Assembly (NCBI GenBank): GCA_022925895.1
Contig: JAKSYS010000345.1
Coordinates: 1 to 63,335, forward strand
DNA from: Fragilaria crotonensis
Lineage: Eukaryota; Bacillariophyta; Fragilariophyceae; Fragilariales; Fragilariaceae
Reading direction: 5' to 3'
DNA length: 63,335 bases
How positions within the stretch are numbered: the first letter of the stretch is position 1; each line of letters begins with the position of its first letter. Under the pieces are notes generated by a model that searched no databases, was not told where the DNA came from, and worked only from the letters and a program-made list of their open reading frames with translations. Below, piece by piece: positions 11,312 through 22,257 of this stretch. The position numbers and the translations under genes are program-made.

Positions 11312-11562
11312 GTATGGCGTGCGCCACAGTCGACGAACGGACACCCCCTACCGATTACCTACTACTTGCTGTGCGATCGTGGGAAGTGCCTCAGTAGTAG
11401 TCAGTAGTAGCAAGTAATCGTAGAAGGTCCTATCACTCAGACAGATAGTCAGAATTCTGCAGCTGTTCAGAGCTGATTGGAGCAGAGTAAAGAACCAACC
11501 TGGTACTTCATTATTTTCTACCTTGTCGTTTGAGAAAACGAATCCGATAGGAAAAAGGGTAA
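11312..11562 (+). repeat. Right direct repeat of the YR retroelement
   Basis: A 251-bp copy of 4887-5138 differing by one C in a homopolymer. The near identity suggests recent insertion or copy correction between the repeats. Confidence 0.9.
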
Positions 11563-11776
11563 CCCACCCCCCCTCACCTGTCGTGTGACTAGCACACGAC
11601 CACACCCCCCCTCCGGGTCATAGCTCATAGCTCATATGATAGCTGAGAGATTCAGAGTTGCAGACATATTATATGTACACCGTTCACGAGTACAAGTACG
11701 CCAGTACTACAACACTTGTTCTGGGTTCTGGGACAAATTAGAAATTCAGGGTGTTGGACATATATATGACATATAA

Positions 11777-12945
11777 GGCCCACCCTTACGGTAACGAAAA
11801 GTTGAGATGAAAAACTGACCCCCCAACTTTTTTTTTCATGTTCACCGGCCTTATGGATGAAAAGTTGCATGAAAAACCAAGTTGGACCGATCTCAACTTT
11901 TCATCGAAAAGTTGGTGGTAAAAGTTGGGGCCCAACTTTTTATCAGCAACTTTTCGATGAAAAGTTGAGAGCATCGAGTCGAGTGAATCATAAAGTGGAA
12001 CAACACCAGCGACGACGACCCCGGCACCAGACGTCGCGAGTCGCGACGACGACACTAGCGACGGCAATGTCGCTCGTCGTCGACGTCAACGAGCAACACT
12101 GACGACGACAGTGTCACTTGACCTCGCGGCGATGACGACGAACGACGACGGCGACTAGAGACGCTAGCGACGACGAGGAGGCGACACGAAACCTCGCCAC
12201 GACAACGACACAAGCGAAAGCGGCGACACTAGATGTTACCAACGCGGACGAGCGACACTCGCAACGACGAAGACGGCGACTAGAGTGGCGACCATGACGA
12301 GGACAACGGCACTATGATAGACCTGGCGACGACGACGACGACACTAACAACGACAAGGCGACAGTGGACGTTGTCGACGACGACACAAGCGACGCTCGCG
12401 ACGTCAACACTAAATCTCGCGACGACGACACAAGCGACACGAAACCTCGCGACGACGGCATCACTTGACGTCGTCGACGACGACGACACTAGCGACCCTA
12501 CTCCTTGCGACACTAGACGCTAGCGGCCATGATGGCGACGCTTTCCGAGAACTGCTTCCTCAAATGTTACCATGTATGGTATTAGCTTATATTTGTTCTA
12601 AACTAAGGATCTACTACGTCTACTCTAGCTAATCCTAACAAAACAACTATCGTGCATTATTGCCACTCGTCGTCGTCGTCGTTCTCAAGATAAGTATGGA
12701 GGGTAACAAATGCGGGAGGGGGCTGCATTCCCTGCAGTCATCAATAACGGTGTGCGGTGGAATTTGTTTGAAAGAATACTGGAGTACTCCGAGTATGGAA
12801 TAAAATGCGACACTAGGATAAAGAATGACCCGGAAAACACAACTTTATTTGTATTCACGATAAGGCCGGGGAAACGACATTTTCTAAAACAAAAGTTGGG
12901 GGGTCAGTTTTTCATCGCAACTTTTCGCTACCGTAAGGGTGGGCC
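11777..12945. mobile_element. Non-autonomous TIR element with 3-bp TAA target duplication
   Basis: Terminal inverted repeats of about 55 bp face each other: the left begins GGCCCACCCTTACGGTAACG at 11777, and the reverse complement of the right end (12945) begins GGCCCACCCTTACGGTAGCG. TAA flanks both sides (11774-11776 and 12946-12948). A 3-bp TWA duplication is typical of PIF/Harbinger elements, so that superfamily is the best guess. No transposase is encoded. Inside the left end, 11850-11970 is packed with palindromes of AAAAGTTG/CAACTTTT. The core is a GAC-rich array. Confidence 0.75.
12006..12515. repeat. GAC/CGA-rich degenerate array inside the TIR element
   Basis: About 500 bp built of variants of GACGACGACACTAGCGAC and relatives (CGACACAAGCGACACGAAAC). 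The periodicity is imperfect: triplets with longer units of roughly 20-45 bp on top. It can be read as Thr-rich peptide on the plus strand but shows no sign of coding. Confidence 0.7.
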
Positions 12946-13541
12946 TAAATATATATTTCTGGGGCAGTGTGAAATATGAACTGGAAGATATGATAATAGT
13001 CCTGTTGATAGTAGAGATACATACTGTACATAGCTGCAATGTCCCAATCAAGGATATAAAACGTAACTGTTTTTTTACACAGGCATAATATCATACGTCA
13101 TACGTGAGATACTTACGTATGTATTATGTATGATACAAAGGTACAACATCCTACATATTGGTACAAGTACAATTGTACTCCGAGCTCTGAGTGCATAAAT
13201 CCAGTATGCAGATATTACAGCTGTACGTCTATAACGACAATCGCTGCATGTATCCATATATACGGTTACTACGTACACGCCTACGATAATATGAGCACAG
13301 TACTCCGAGTATCGAGTACTACGATTTACGGTAGTTGTAGCGTACTCGACTACATGCCAGTATATCTCGTTTTTCTCGGTCCCACGACCGGAATACGGCA
13401 ATTGAACATTTTGAATAATTTCTCACTCCTCAATTTCGTTTTCAACGATCTCGGTGCTCGGCGAACATCTGCGATGTTCCGTGTACAGAACAAAAAAAGA
13501 TACAGAATTCAGATGTTCGGATAACGATTTCGAGAGGGATT
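12946..13541. other. Intergenic, GTAC-rich
   Basis: About 600 bp upstream of the reductase gene. It has many GTAC and TATGTA-type words at 13020-13350 and no convincing ORF. It presumably holds the reductase promoter. Confidence 0.35.
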
Positions 13542-14309
13542 ATGCAATACTTCGCAGCCTTCGCACAAATCTGTCTGCTCGTCTCGCTTCATCTCAGTCC
13601 AACGTCGGAGGCCTTCACCATGTCCAGTCCACTTGCTTCCAAGGTTGTTGCTATCTTAGGTGGTGGTAGCGTCGGAACGACCCTGGCAAACGCCATTCTT
13701 GCTTCGGGCAAGGCCAAGAGTGTCATCATTGCGGCTCGCGATCCTGTCAAGACTCAAGCCAAGCTCGATGAACAAGGTCTTTCTCTAAAGGCTGAAATCG
13801 TGTCCTCCGCCCTGGACGCTGCAGACATTATCATCATGGCAACTCCAAGCATTCACTCCGACGAGGGCATTGAGGAAATGGCCAAATCCTTGGGTGATGT
13901 TTCTGGCAAATGCATCATCGACGCTGTCAACCCCGTGTCGGAATTCCAGGATGGCCTGCAGGCTCGTTGGTCTCAGGGAACAAGTGGAGGAGAAGTCCTT
14001 CAGAATGCTCTTCCGAACGCATATGTCTTCAAGGCATTTAATACCTTGGGAGTCGAGCACATGGCGAATGCAAAAGGGAAGGATATGATATTTTGTGGAC
14101 CTTCTGAGAATGAGGAGGCGTTGGGTTTGGTTACTGAAGTGGTATCTGCTGTCGGATTCAAGCCTTACTATGTTGGACCAATTCGCTACGCTCGTAACTT
14201 GGAAGCCATCGCAGAGTTGTGGATCCACTTAGCGATTCCTCCTCTCCCGGCTGCCGACTTTGGCCGCGATTGGACGTTTGCCATTGCCGGCAACCCATCG
14301 AACAACTGA
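13542..14309 (+). CDS. NADP-binding oxidoreductase of the F420-dependent NADP reductase type, with signal peptide
   Basis: A single-exon ORF of 255 residues. Residues 1-25 form a signal peptide ending in TSEAFTM; a Phe at the predicted cleavage point hints at plastid import, although the following transit part is short. A Rossmann domain follows: VVAILGGGSVGTTLANAI is the dinucleotide loop, then IIIAARDPVKTQ and IIIMATPSIHSDEGIEEMA. The C-terminal part (VFKAFNTLGVEHMANAKGKD, then IRYARNLEAIAELWIHLAI) matches the NADP oxidoreductase, coenzyme F420-dependent family. Related eukaryotic proteins are usually NADPH-dependent reductases without F420. The substrate is unknown. A hairpin lies 58 bp past the stop. 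Confidence 0.8.
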   Translation: MQYFAAFAQICLLVSLHLSPTSEAFTMSSPLASKVVAILGGGSVGTTLANAILASGKAKSVIIAARDPVKTQAKLDEQGLSLKAEIVSSALDAADIIIMATPSIHSDEGIEEMAKSLGDVSGKCIIDAVNPVSEFQDGLQARWSQGTSGGEVLQNALPNAYVFKAFNTLGVEHMANAKGKDMIFCGPSENEEALGLVTEVVSAVGFKPYYVGPIRYARNLEAIAELWIHLAIPPLPAADFGRDWTFAIAGNPSNN

Positions 14310-14880
14310 ATGACGTAGGTTGCTGCAGTCGATTATGATTCGGTAAGCCTCCTAGGAGGGTAGTAGCGAAAAATCATCACAACTAGTTAGCACTGTTGTA
14401 AACGGATGATTTTTCTGCCTAGTGTCATCGGGCGCGACGGCCCGCAAGCGGCAAGATAGTGCCAATTTTCATCGTCGCATCTTGGGAGAGGCAAATGCTT
14501 AGTCAGGAATTGCCTTATTTGGTTGTGCCCGACATCTGGCCGGGGTGTGCACTGAAACACTCAATAACGACGACGAGAGGGAGCTACGCAGTGTTTCTCC
14601 ATGGTCTTCGCAGTGCCGATTCATTTGGGAGCAGAAATCAATGCTTAGCATCCACAGTAGCCCCACCACCGGCTAAATTTTGACCGCGTATCGCGCCTAA
14701 AATCTGATTACATTTGAGTCCTCTCGGAGTAGTGCTTCTTGTTACGGAAGATTCAACTTGGATGTGACACAAGTCCTCTGGAAGTTTATACTCTGAAACA
14801 TGCATAACCCGCTTTACGTGTATAATTAAAAACTAAAGCTAGCGGCGACCGTGCGAAGTCTTCCAGTGCCTGCAGGACCC
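14310..14880. other. Convergent spacer with an 11-bp-arm hairpin
   Basis: A 571-bp spacer between the reductase stop and the copine stop. Positions 14368-14378 (GAAAAATCATC) pair perfectly with 14405-14415 (GATGATTTTTC), and ACAAC/GTTGT pairs inside the stem. It is probably transcribed in the 3' UTR of the reductase. Nothing else is recognisable. Confidence 0.5.
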
Positions 14881-17176
14881 TTAATAAGGAACTGGGAAAA
14901 CACCGCCAGCTGGAACACCTTCGGGGACGGTGACGATCATCGGAAGCTGAGTTTGTGGGTTCACAATCTGAAGCTGCTGACCTGCAAATACACCGGGAGG
15001 GACTTGCACATGAAAGACAGGTTGAGTAACGACAGAGGCCGTCACAACTTGCGGCTGGCCATAGCTGTGCTGAGGAGGTGGGAATGGTTGTGCGTACGAA
15101 GATTGCCCGTAATCTGGTGGTGCACTTGCATTGGGCGCATATGAGCCTTGCGGAGGTGCTCCGTATCGCTGCTGTGGAGCGTAAGCTTGAGGATATGTTG
15201 AGGGAGGTGGAAGTGGAGTAACTCCAGCAAAGGTGTCGTACGTGCCGTAACCGGTATCATCAACCACACCACCACAGTCACTTCCAAGATTGATCTCGCC
15301 CTCTTCATCAATATCCAAGTTGAGGTCGATCTCCTCGTCTTCATTGTACTCATCAGCCACAATTGAAACTCTGCTACCATGAATTTCAGGTAACGGCTTG
15401 ATGCCGTTACCATGGAAGTAGTCAACAACTTGGTCGGGAATTTCTTCCAATGTTGCTTGTGTGAGGTGGATCTTGTTCGATTGGTGACGCTGAAACTCGA
15501 CGAACTGACAAATGTCTCGGCCAGCACCCTCTTGACTCATGAAGTCATCAAGGAATTGCATCGCGCTAAAATCAGCACCGCCAATGCCGACAATGACAAT
15601 CGACAAGGGTGCATCACTGACGCTCCTGATAACCCGTTTTGTTTCATTAATATCCGATACTGCACCATCAGTCAAGATTAGGAGAATGTGGTAAGCTTGC
15701 TGGCCAATTCGCCTGCTAGCCTCTTGCTTGCTCCTTGCCTGCGCTGCTGCGAGCTGAATAACCTCCGAGAAAACAGTTGGACCGCTCATGGTCAAACCAG
15801 TCTTAAAGGTTCCTCGATAGGCATCCAGCATGCCCTTGATGCCGTTGACTTCGGGGGTCGGCCCTAATTGGAAGGCGTGGTTGATGATACCGCGGAACTT
15901 GGCACCGAATCCAAGCATGGGGAACTTTTGGTCCGAATCGTACCTCGCTACGATCGAGCCAACCGCCGTCAGCGCCTTTTCGTAGTCATTTAGCTGAGAG
16001 CCGGAACGATCAATGTAGTGAAGCGTTCCCGGTTTGCGGGGATCTCCGTTTGACCCCGTGAAATCGATTGCCACGGAAAGCTGCAGTTCCAGGCCACCAC
16101 TGAGGTAATCAACAAATTTGGGTCGAGAAGACATTGACGCCGTTGGTGTCGGCGCAGGAGAATACGCCACGGGTATAGCTGTCGCAGGGGTCTCAAATGC
16201 GTTTGCAAATCCGTCCCGCACATTCGGCGGTTCGGTACTGGTACTCAGATTTTCGCCTTCAACAGAGGCCACAGCTACCACAACATTACCAAACGGTTGA
16301 CCTCTCTTTTTTAACACGAATGCCTTGGACATGTCAATTTTTCTGGGGTCACCAGCAGCTGTGGGGACCTTCGCATTCAACAGGGCATTGACTGTAGTTT
16401 CAAAGGAACCCAGGGAATTATGCCTTCCGTTCTTTTCAAAGTCGAAGACAGATATTAATACGGGATGGTCCTTGTCGCCGCCACATACATCGTTTACAGA
16501 TACGGAAGCGGCCTTCCATTTCGGGTTCAGATCATTCTGGATTACTTCGGAACGGTAAACGACTTGCCAGGTAGGACCACCCCCTCCTTTGAGCTGCGTC
16601 GATACTTCGAAGAAAGGGTCGCTCTTTGAAAAAATTCCATCTGCATTGGTGTCAAAGGGTTGAGTTAATCATCTGGACAATCGCTGATCGCGTTCCCTTG
16701 CAAAACACATGCGACGAACGACACGTACCAACATTCTTCAATTTGACTCCTCGTAACTGAAAGTAAAACGTCCCTGCATTCGACATTGGGGCCTTCTGAA
16801 CACGACAAAAGAGTGTTCCCCCGCCCTTAATCTTCTTAGCCTTAATGTTTCCGCGTGCTCCCAATATTTCCCCAATTTCAAACATGGCAGAGCCCATGGG
16901 CTTGGCACCTTTTTTCTTCTTCACTTCATCGTATATTCCCACGTTGATTCGTGTGGGTTTCGCAAATTCATAATCGAGCTCAAAGGTAGTGACCCACTGA
17001 GGGGATAAGTTGTTCTTGATAACTTCCGTCTTGCCCAATATTTTTGGTTGTTGCCCAGGTTCGCTTGCGACGAGGGTCACCACTGCGTATGGGTCCGATG
17101 TCCCATGAAACGCGCCGGCAACGTTCTTGAGCTTTTGAGCATGAAGTGAAATCTGAACTCGATCAGTAGCTGTCAT
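14881..17176 (-). CDS. Copine (C2-C2-vWA), two exons, with a proline-rich tail
   Basis: Exon 1 runs 17176-16729 and exon 2 runs 16640-14881. The 88-bp intron begins GTACGT and ends ATGCAG, joining LKNV to DGIFSKSDPFFEV. The product has 735 residues. C2A spans about residues 8-130 (TSDPYAVVTL) and C2B about 142-235 (SDPFFEVSTQL). The copine vWA domain spans about 335-560 with its MIDAS motif DFTGS. Copines bind phospholipid in response to calcium and act at membranes. The last 170 residues are Pro/Tyr/Gln-rich and end with a VQVPPGVFAGQQLQIVNP-type module, which also occurs in other stramenopile proteins. Start, frame and splice all agree. Confidence 0.9.
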
Positions 17177-18509
17177 CGTTGTACTCAGAAAGAGTGCTTG
17201 TAGATTGGTTGTGCTTTGGGTTGTTGATTAGTTATTCTATGTCAAGATCAGAAAAGCAAAAGTAGGAGGAGACGTTTGGTATTGAGTTTCCCAACAATTG
17301 CCAACACAGCGAGCGTTCGCATACCCAAGACAGGATAAAAACACAAAGCGAATTCCAAACAGGTGATTTCCGGCTTCCGGTTGGAGTTCGCACTTCGTAC
17401 GCGGTGGTCTGTTGTTATGTATTAGCATAGGATACTGTACGGAGTAGTTGCACAGTTCCTACAGGAATCACCACACAATCAGATTATCCCTATCTCTAAA
17501 AGAGATTAAATCATGCTTAACATAAGCAATAAGCATGTTTCAGAGATGATCACGTAGACAATTGGCGACAGTGTTGTGCACTCCACGACTCGGACTATAA
17601 GTATCCTCCAGCCACTGGATTCCATAGTCAAGTTGAAGCGGTTCGATAGTTGATGAGACGTGCAGAACCATGTGACGTCTCGCCCGAGTCCCTCACAAAG
17701 TCACAGCATTTTACTTGTTCCAGATTCGCTTACCGGCTAATGGTACACGACACACCGCTGAGATTTGAACTCCTACTACCACCGTTGGTCCTTCATCACC
17801 GCGTTGCGCAATCGGCATTGCGCACAGCTGGGTCAATTCAACTTTCCAGAAGCTATGTTCCTGGCATAGTACATCGTACCGGTAGATTAGAGAGGTATCC
17901 AAAGTTCATCTGTAACTGGGAGAGGTGTTCATACAGTAGTAGCGTTGCTAAAATGGGAAATGGGGCCCCGATATCAGGGATCAGGGTCCGCTTAATGTAC
18001 TCTATCATAAATCATAACTGGTATAGCGGTATAGTCTGTCAGTACTTTTTCCGTGTACGTGTGTATTATGAAATACGACTGGTATATAGTGTCGTATGTA
18101 CGCTAGTATTCGAAGTGCACTCACAGACAAATCACAACTCACAACTGTACGGCAGTACCAGTACGACTAGTAATCCGTAATCCGTAGGTAGCGAGCTCCG
18201 GGTGCCGGTGTGCGAAAGATTACATCCGGGTCTTCAATTCAAATTGCCTTCTGCTTTTCATACATTTTTCATATGGCGCGGACACCATCCTGGCACCGCT
18301 CCAGCCACTTGTGCGGAAATTCAATGATCGAGAGATTCTTCGTTATGATAGTTCATCAGTTCATCGAGAAAAATGTCAACAACTGTACTCAGAGAACTTG
18401 ATTAATCCAGATTCTTGATGATCCTTTCAGCTCTTCTTACTAATTTTCTTCGCTTCTAAGACAATACTGTCGCAGTGGAATACTCGGCATCATCCTTGTC
18501 GTTCGAGTC
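17177..18509. other. Divergent intergenic region
   Basis: About 1.3 kb between the starts of the copine and RING genes. It must hold both promoters. GTAC words cluster at 17990-18170. The ORFs here (for example 17650-18180) have no recognisable domain and biased composition, so I do not call them. Confidence 0.35.
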
Positions 18510-19834
18510 ATGGACGACGAGGGCGAAGGAAATTCCTGTGTGATTTGTTGCGAGCCGTTGTCATCCTTACCAGTAGGTACGACTGTTCCATGTGGACATG
18601 TCTTCCACGTTGATTGCTTTGGAGAATGGGGTGCTCGAAGCGCATCGAACAGAGATCTGAAATGCCCCATATGCAATGGCATTTGCTTCCGCCAAATGCC
18701 GTTTGTGAGGCTCTTTGTTAACTTGGCAGCAGCAGCAGAAATGTGTGAATCTGACGATGAAACTTTGGATTCCGATATTTCCGACAACAATGAGGTGGGA
18801 ATCGGGACCAGTCAATTGGAAGCACCTCAATTTCTCTATGATGATGATATCTTGGAAGTCACCGTAAAAGTGGGGAGAAGACGGAACCGGCCATCAATGC
18901 GAATCGCAACATTGATCCTTCTACAAATAAATACAAGAGGAAAGCCAAAGTTCTCAAATCTAGAGTCAAACAGCTTGAGAAACTAAGAGAAGAATTCTCC
19001 GAAAGGGCACGATCGTTCGAAACAACGTTTAAGGAAGTCAAGGCAAAGTCGGATGCCGTCAATGCCAACATTCAACAACTCACGGAAGAAAACAAGAATT
19101 ATCGTCTTGAACTTCAAGAAGCCAAGGTAGCGTTGCGACGCAACGTTGCCCTACTCGAAAAATACAAAAAGGAAGCCAATGACTTTAAGCAACAGGCGGC
19201 ACAGGTCACGGCCGCCCTAGACGCAGTCCAAGAGGGGCACCAGCAGGCCCTGCGAGCAGCGCAGTCAACGAGTCTCGCGGAAGTGCGTGAACTTCGCCGG
19301 GACCATACGGCGCTATCAACGGAACATCGAATCATAAGTCAGCAGCTTGCCAAATGAAATGACCAAGTTCTACAGCTGCAACGACGTGTTAAGGATCTGG
19401 AAGCAAAGGTGGGTGGTAGGAATGTGGAAGGAAGTGACCTTCAACGACACAACCTTAATGATTTACAAGCGCATCGTCGCCAAGCAATCGCTGTGTCTCA
19501 ATACAAATCCCAGTGGCGACAAGGAGAGGATCGCGAAATTGCCCGTGGTGAACGAAAAGAGCTTCAACAAAAGATGAGTGCCAAAGGCACAGCTCTTGCT
19601 GCACGAATGTGTCGGGCGTCGGAAAAGAAGATAGTGTCCTCGACCGCAAACCAAGTCCTCGATGTTTTGGACATGAGCGTGCCCAATAAGAAGAGACATG
19701 TTGAACCGAGCATCCAAATCAGAATCGAAAAGACGATGCCGTCATTTGTCAAGAGAAAGGATGCCCTGGTTGTCAAGAATTCCGCAGCACCAAAACGAAG
19801 CGTGCAGAATGATATCCGAGACATGTTTCGTTAG
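18510..19834 (+). CDS. RING-H2 / coiled-coil E3 ligase, TRAIP-like, reading frame interrupted
   Basis: The start is ATG 18510. Residues 10-52 form a RING-H2 finger: CVICCEPL, CGHVFHVDC and KCPIC supply the zinc ligands. After an acidic linker the frame changes near 18867; one extra A in the AAAA run there would join EVTVK to SGEKTEPAINANR. A long coiled coil then runs 18930-19480 with one in-frame TGA at 19355-19357. The C-terminus is basic and ends QNDIRDMFR, which resembles a PCNA-interacting (PIP-type) peptide. RING plus coiled coil plus C-terminal PIP box is the layout of TRAIP, a replisome-linked ubiquitin ligase. The breaks mean a pseudogene, an unseen intron, or assembly errors. Confidence 0.6.
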
Positions 19835-20071
19835 TAGCTAAGCAGCGTGTAGATTATTCTGTGCAATAACGACTCGCTCCGTCATGGCGACCTCCAGTAC
19901 GACGATTCAACAGAATTTTGAGACACTACCAAAACCGCAGAGGGACACGGGGCGGTATGGTTATTGCAGCACAACGTGAATAAGCTAATAGGATAAGAAA
20001 CTACTTCCATTGACATTCGGAGATCAAGCCGGGGCCGCCAGAGCGTTGTATGCCCTTCCTAAAGTTCCTCA

Positions 20072-22257
20072 TTACTTGTTCCAAACATCAGATTCCCTGA
20101 AAAGCTCCTCACCTATGCCAATGTCCCTGGTGGCCACAAGGAACAAGTCGAAGCTCAAGTGATGACGATCGTAGACTGGAGAGAAAATCGGACGCGTACG
20201 ACGCGGCACCCATCGCCCAACATTAGCCTTCGCATCGTTTGCTTGAATCAGGAACGAAGCACCAACTTCAACATAAGTCTGACCCAAACCTGGTTCACTG
20301 GAGTTGTGGCCAAACTTGTCGATGAACTTGACGGCATCTGCAATGACCTTGACGTTTCCGTCCACTTCAGTATTTTGACGGAGGCCGGCCAAGACTTCAT
20401 CCTGGATAATAAAACTGCTGGCAAGATGGGAGGGCATGATATAGGAGCCCTTCGAATTTCGCGGATCGCCGTAACCTTGGGAATCGTCTCGTGAGGTCCA
20501 AGGAATTCCACCTTGAACGAACCGTTTTGTTCGTCATCGACATCATACTCATGCAATTCGGCGTTGGGATCGAGTGCAATGTAGGCGCATTCAAACGGTG
20601 TAGGATCGCGGCGACAATAGACCGTCTCCCAAGCCTTTGGTGGGTAGCGGTACGAAAGCTGAGTCGCACCGTCAAAATGAACCAGGGCTGGCACCTTGGA
20701 CTTTGTAGGCACGATGCGGTCGTAGATATCATAATCAAAGCGACCCGGCCCATCTTGCCATCGGCCTCGGCACAAGACGCTCTTGCACACGACCAAAAAG
20801 GCATGTGGCTCGAGGAATCCACAATGAGCCTCTTCGTAAGCAAACATGGCCTTGACAGAGTCTTGGATTTCCAGCATATTGAACATCCGCTCACGACGTT
20901 GATAGACGCCATGGTCGGCGCGCGGATCGTGGATGTTGGGAGCGGTCCCAACTTGAATGATAAGGACGCCTTCGTCAGAGAGCGACGTCAACAGAGCATT
21001 TGCAAAGTTCGCGTCGTTATAAAGCATTTCTGCAACTTGTACATCGTCCTCTGGATCAAGAGCATCAAGGATGATGACATCGAAAAGGTGGTCCGGCTTC
21101 GGCTGGGAAGGTTCTGGTCCGAAACGATCAACGAACCATTTGACACCTTCGGCAAAGACTAGTTTGGTTCTGCTGTCATCAAAACAGTTAGGTGCGCTGC
21201 CGAAAAGATCCGAACAGTTGTTCATTTGAGGCAAATATTCACGCGCAATTGCCACAAGTTCCGAATCCAACTCAATCATGGTGACAGTTTCCACCGACTT
21301 GTGCTTGAGGACTTCGCGCAGTGTCGCTCCTTCTCCGCCACCAATCAATGCCACGTGTTTTGGCGACGGGTGTGCAAACATGGCGGGGTGAACAAGGGCT
21401 TCGTGGTATTCGCGTTCGGTTGACGAGAGGGACTGTAAGGTGCCATCGAGGAACAGGAGACGATCTGGAGTTGCAATTTCGGGCGTCAACCAGCGTGGAT
21501 CTCCGGGTTGCAAGTTGTGCTGGAGAGCATCGTCGTAACTTGGTGTGTCGTCGACCTCCAAAACATCCCAAATATCGATTTGTTGAAACTTGGATCTGGT
21601 CGAGATGATACACTCCTTGGTATGCATCTCAAGAGGCGACAAGACCCAAAATGCAAGATCCGAGGAATGGTCTAGGTAATTGGTGCGGTTCTTATCAAGA
21701 CGGAAACCTCTGAGTTCGTGCGACCATTGAGTAACAGTATTCTCTCCAATTGCGAACAATTCCTCAATCTTTGGAACGACCGGAAGGAGAGGGTTGGATC
21801 CACAAGTGAAAAGATCCAGCGTGATGACACCATCATCAGGCCAAGTGTGGAAAGAAATGTGCGACTCCAGCAAGACACCAACACAGGAAACTCCTGAAGG
21901 AATGAGTTTGTGGCAATGGTACGACAGCATTGTAAGGCCGCCAGCTTTGACAGATTCCACCATAGCGTGCGCCAGGCGGTCTACCGAATCCAGAAAGTCT
22001 CCGTCAATGTTCTTGATATCAATCAACAAGTGTTGACCAGAAGGTTCATACACAGCTGAATCAATCGTTGGCTGTTGGACAACTGTGCGATCTGCAACGG
22101 TCTGCCACTTGTTCAATTCGACTTGGCCAATGCTAGCAATCATGTCTTCTGGTCCAAAGGCTACTCCTGCGCCAAATGCCAGCACCATGGCACAGGTGAT
22201 GCTCAAGAGAAAGACTCGAATGTCAATCGCATAACGTTTCGTCGTTTCGGCGGGCAT
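20072..22257 (-). CDS. Fused S-adenosylmethionine decarboxylase-aminopropyltransferase with membrane anchor and SET-like tail
   Basis: The start is ATG 22257. Residues 13-35 form a signal-anchor helix. Residues 70-175 are a bacterial-type (SpeD) AdoMet decarboxylase: GQHLLIDIKNID and LESHISFHTWPDDG, where Glu131/Ser132 form the self-cleavage site that yields the pyruvoyl group. Residues 230-540 are a spermidine synthase domain (VALIGGGEGATLREVLKHK; VIILDALDPEDD). The frame breaks at 20449-20455 (CGAAGGG). One added base joins REIRKGSYIMPSHLASSF to the rest, ending at 20072, about 728 residues in all. That tail ends in VATRDIGIGEELF, like the last strand of a SET domain. In diatoms such fusions are proposed to make long-chain polyamines for silica. 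Secretory targeting fits that. Confidence 0.85.

Larger units (their letters stand above)
4887..11562 (+). mobile_element. Degenerate tyrosine-recombinase retrotransposon (DIRS/Ngaro-like)
   Basis: The element is bounded by direct repeats of 252 and 251 bp and reads on the plus strand. In order it has a broken gag-like region, reverse transcriptase with an intact YVDD box, an RNase H-like domain, and a tyrosine recombinase whose C-terminal box survives in another frame. There is no DDE integrase or aspartic protease. RT plus a tyrosine recombinase defines the YR (DIRS-type) retroelements. In PAT and Ngaro elements the termini are split direct repeats (A1...B1A2B2). I see the A pair but not the B pair. 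Multiple frame breaks show it is not autonomous as assembled. Confidence 0.8.

Noticed and set aside
10777..11900. B1/B2 split repeats expected for Ngaro/PAT elements
   Set aside because: I compared sequence before 11312 with sequence after 11562 by eye and found no match worth calling.
17650..18180. A 176-residue plus-strand ORF in the copine-RING spacer
   Set aside because: No ATG-to-domain structure and mixed low-complexity GTAC-rich composition; likely chance.
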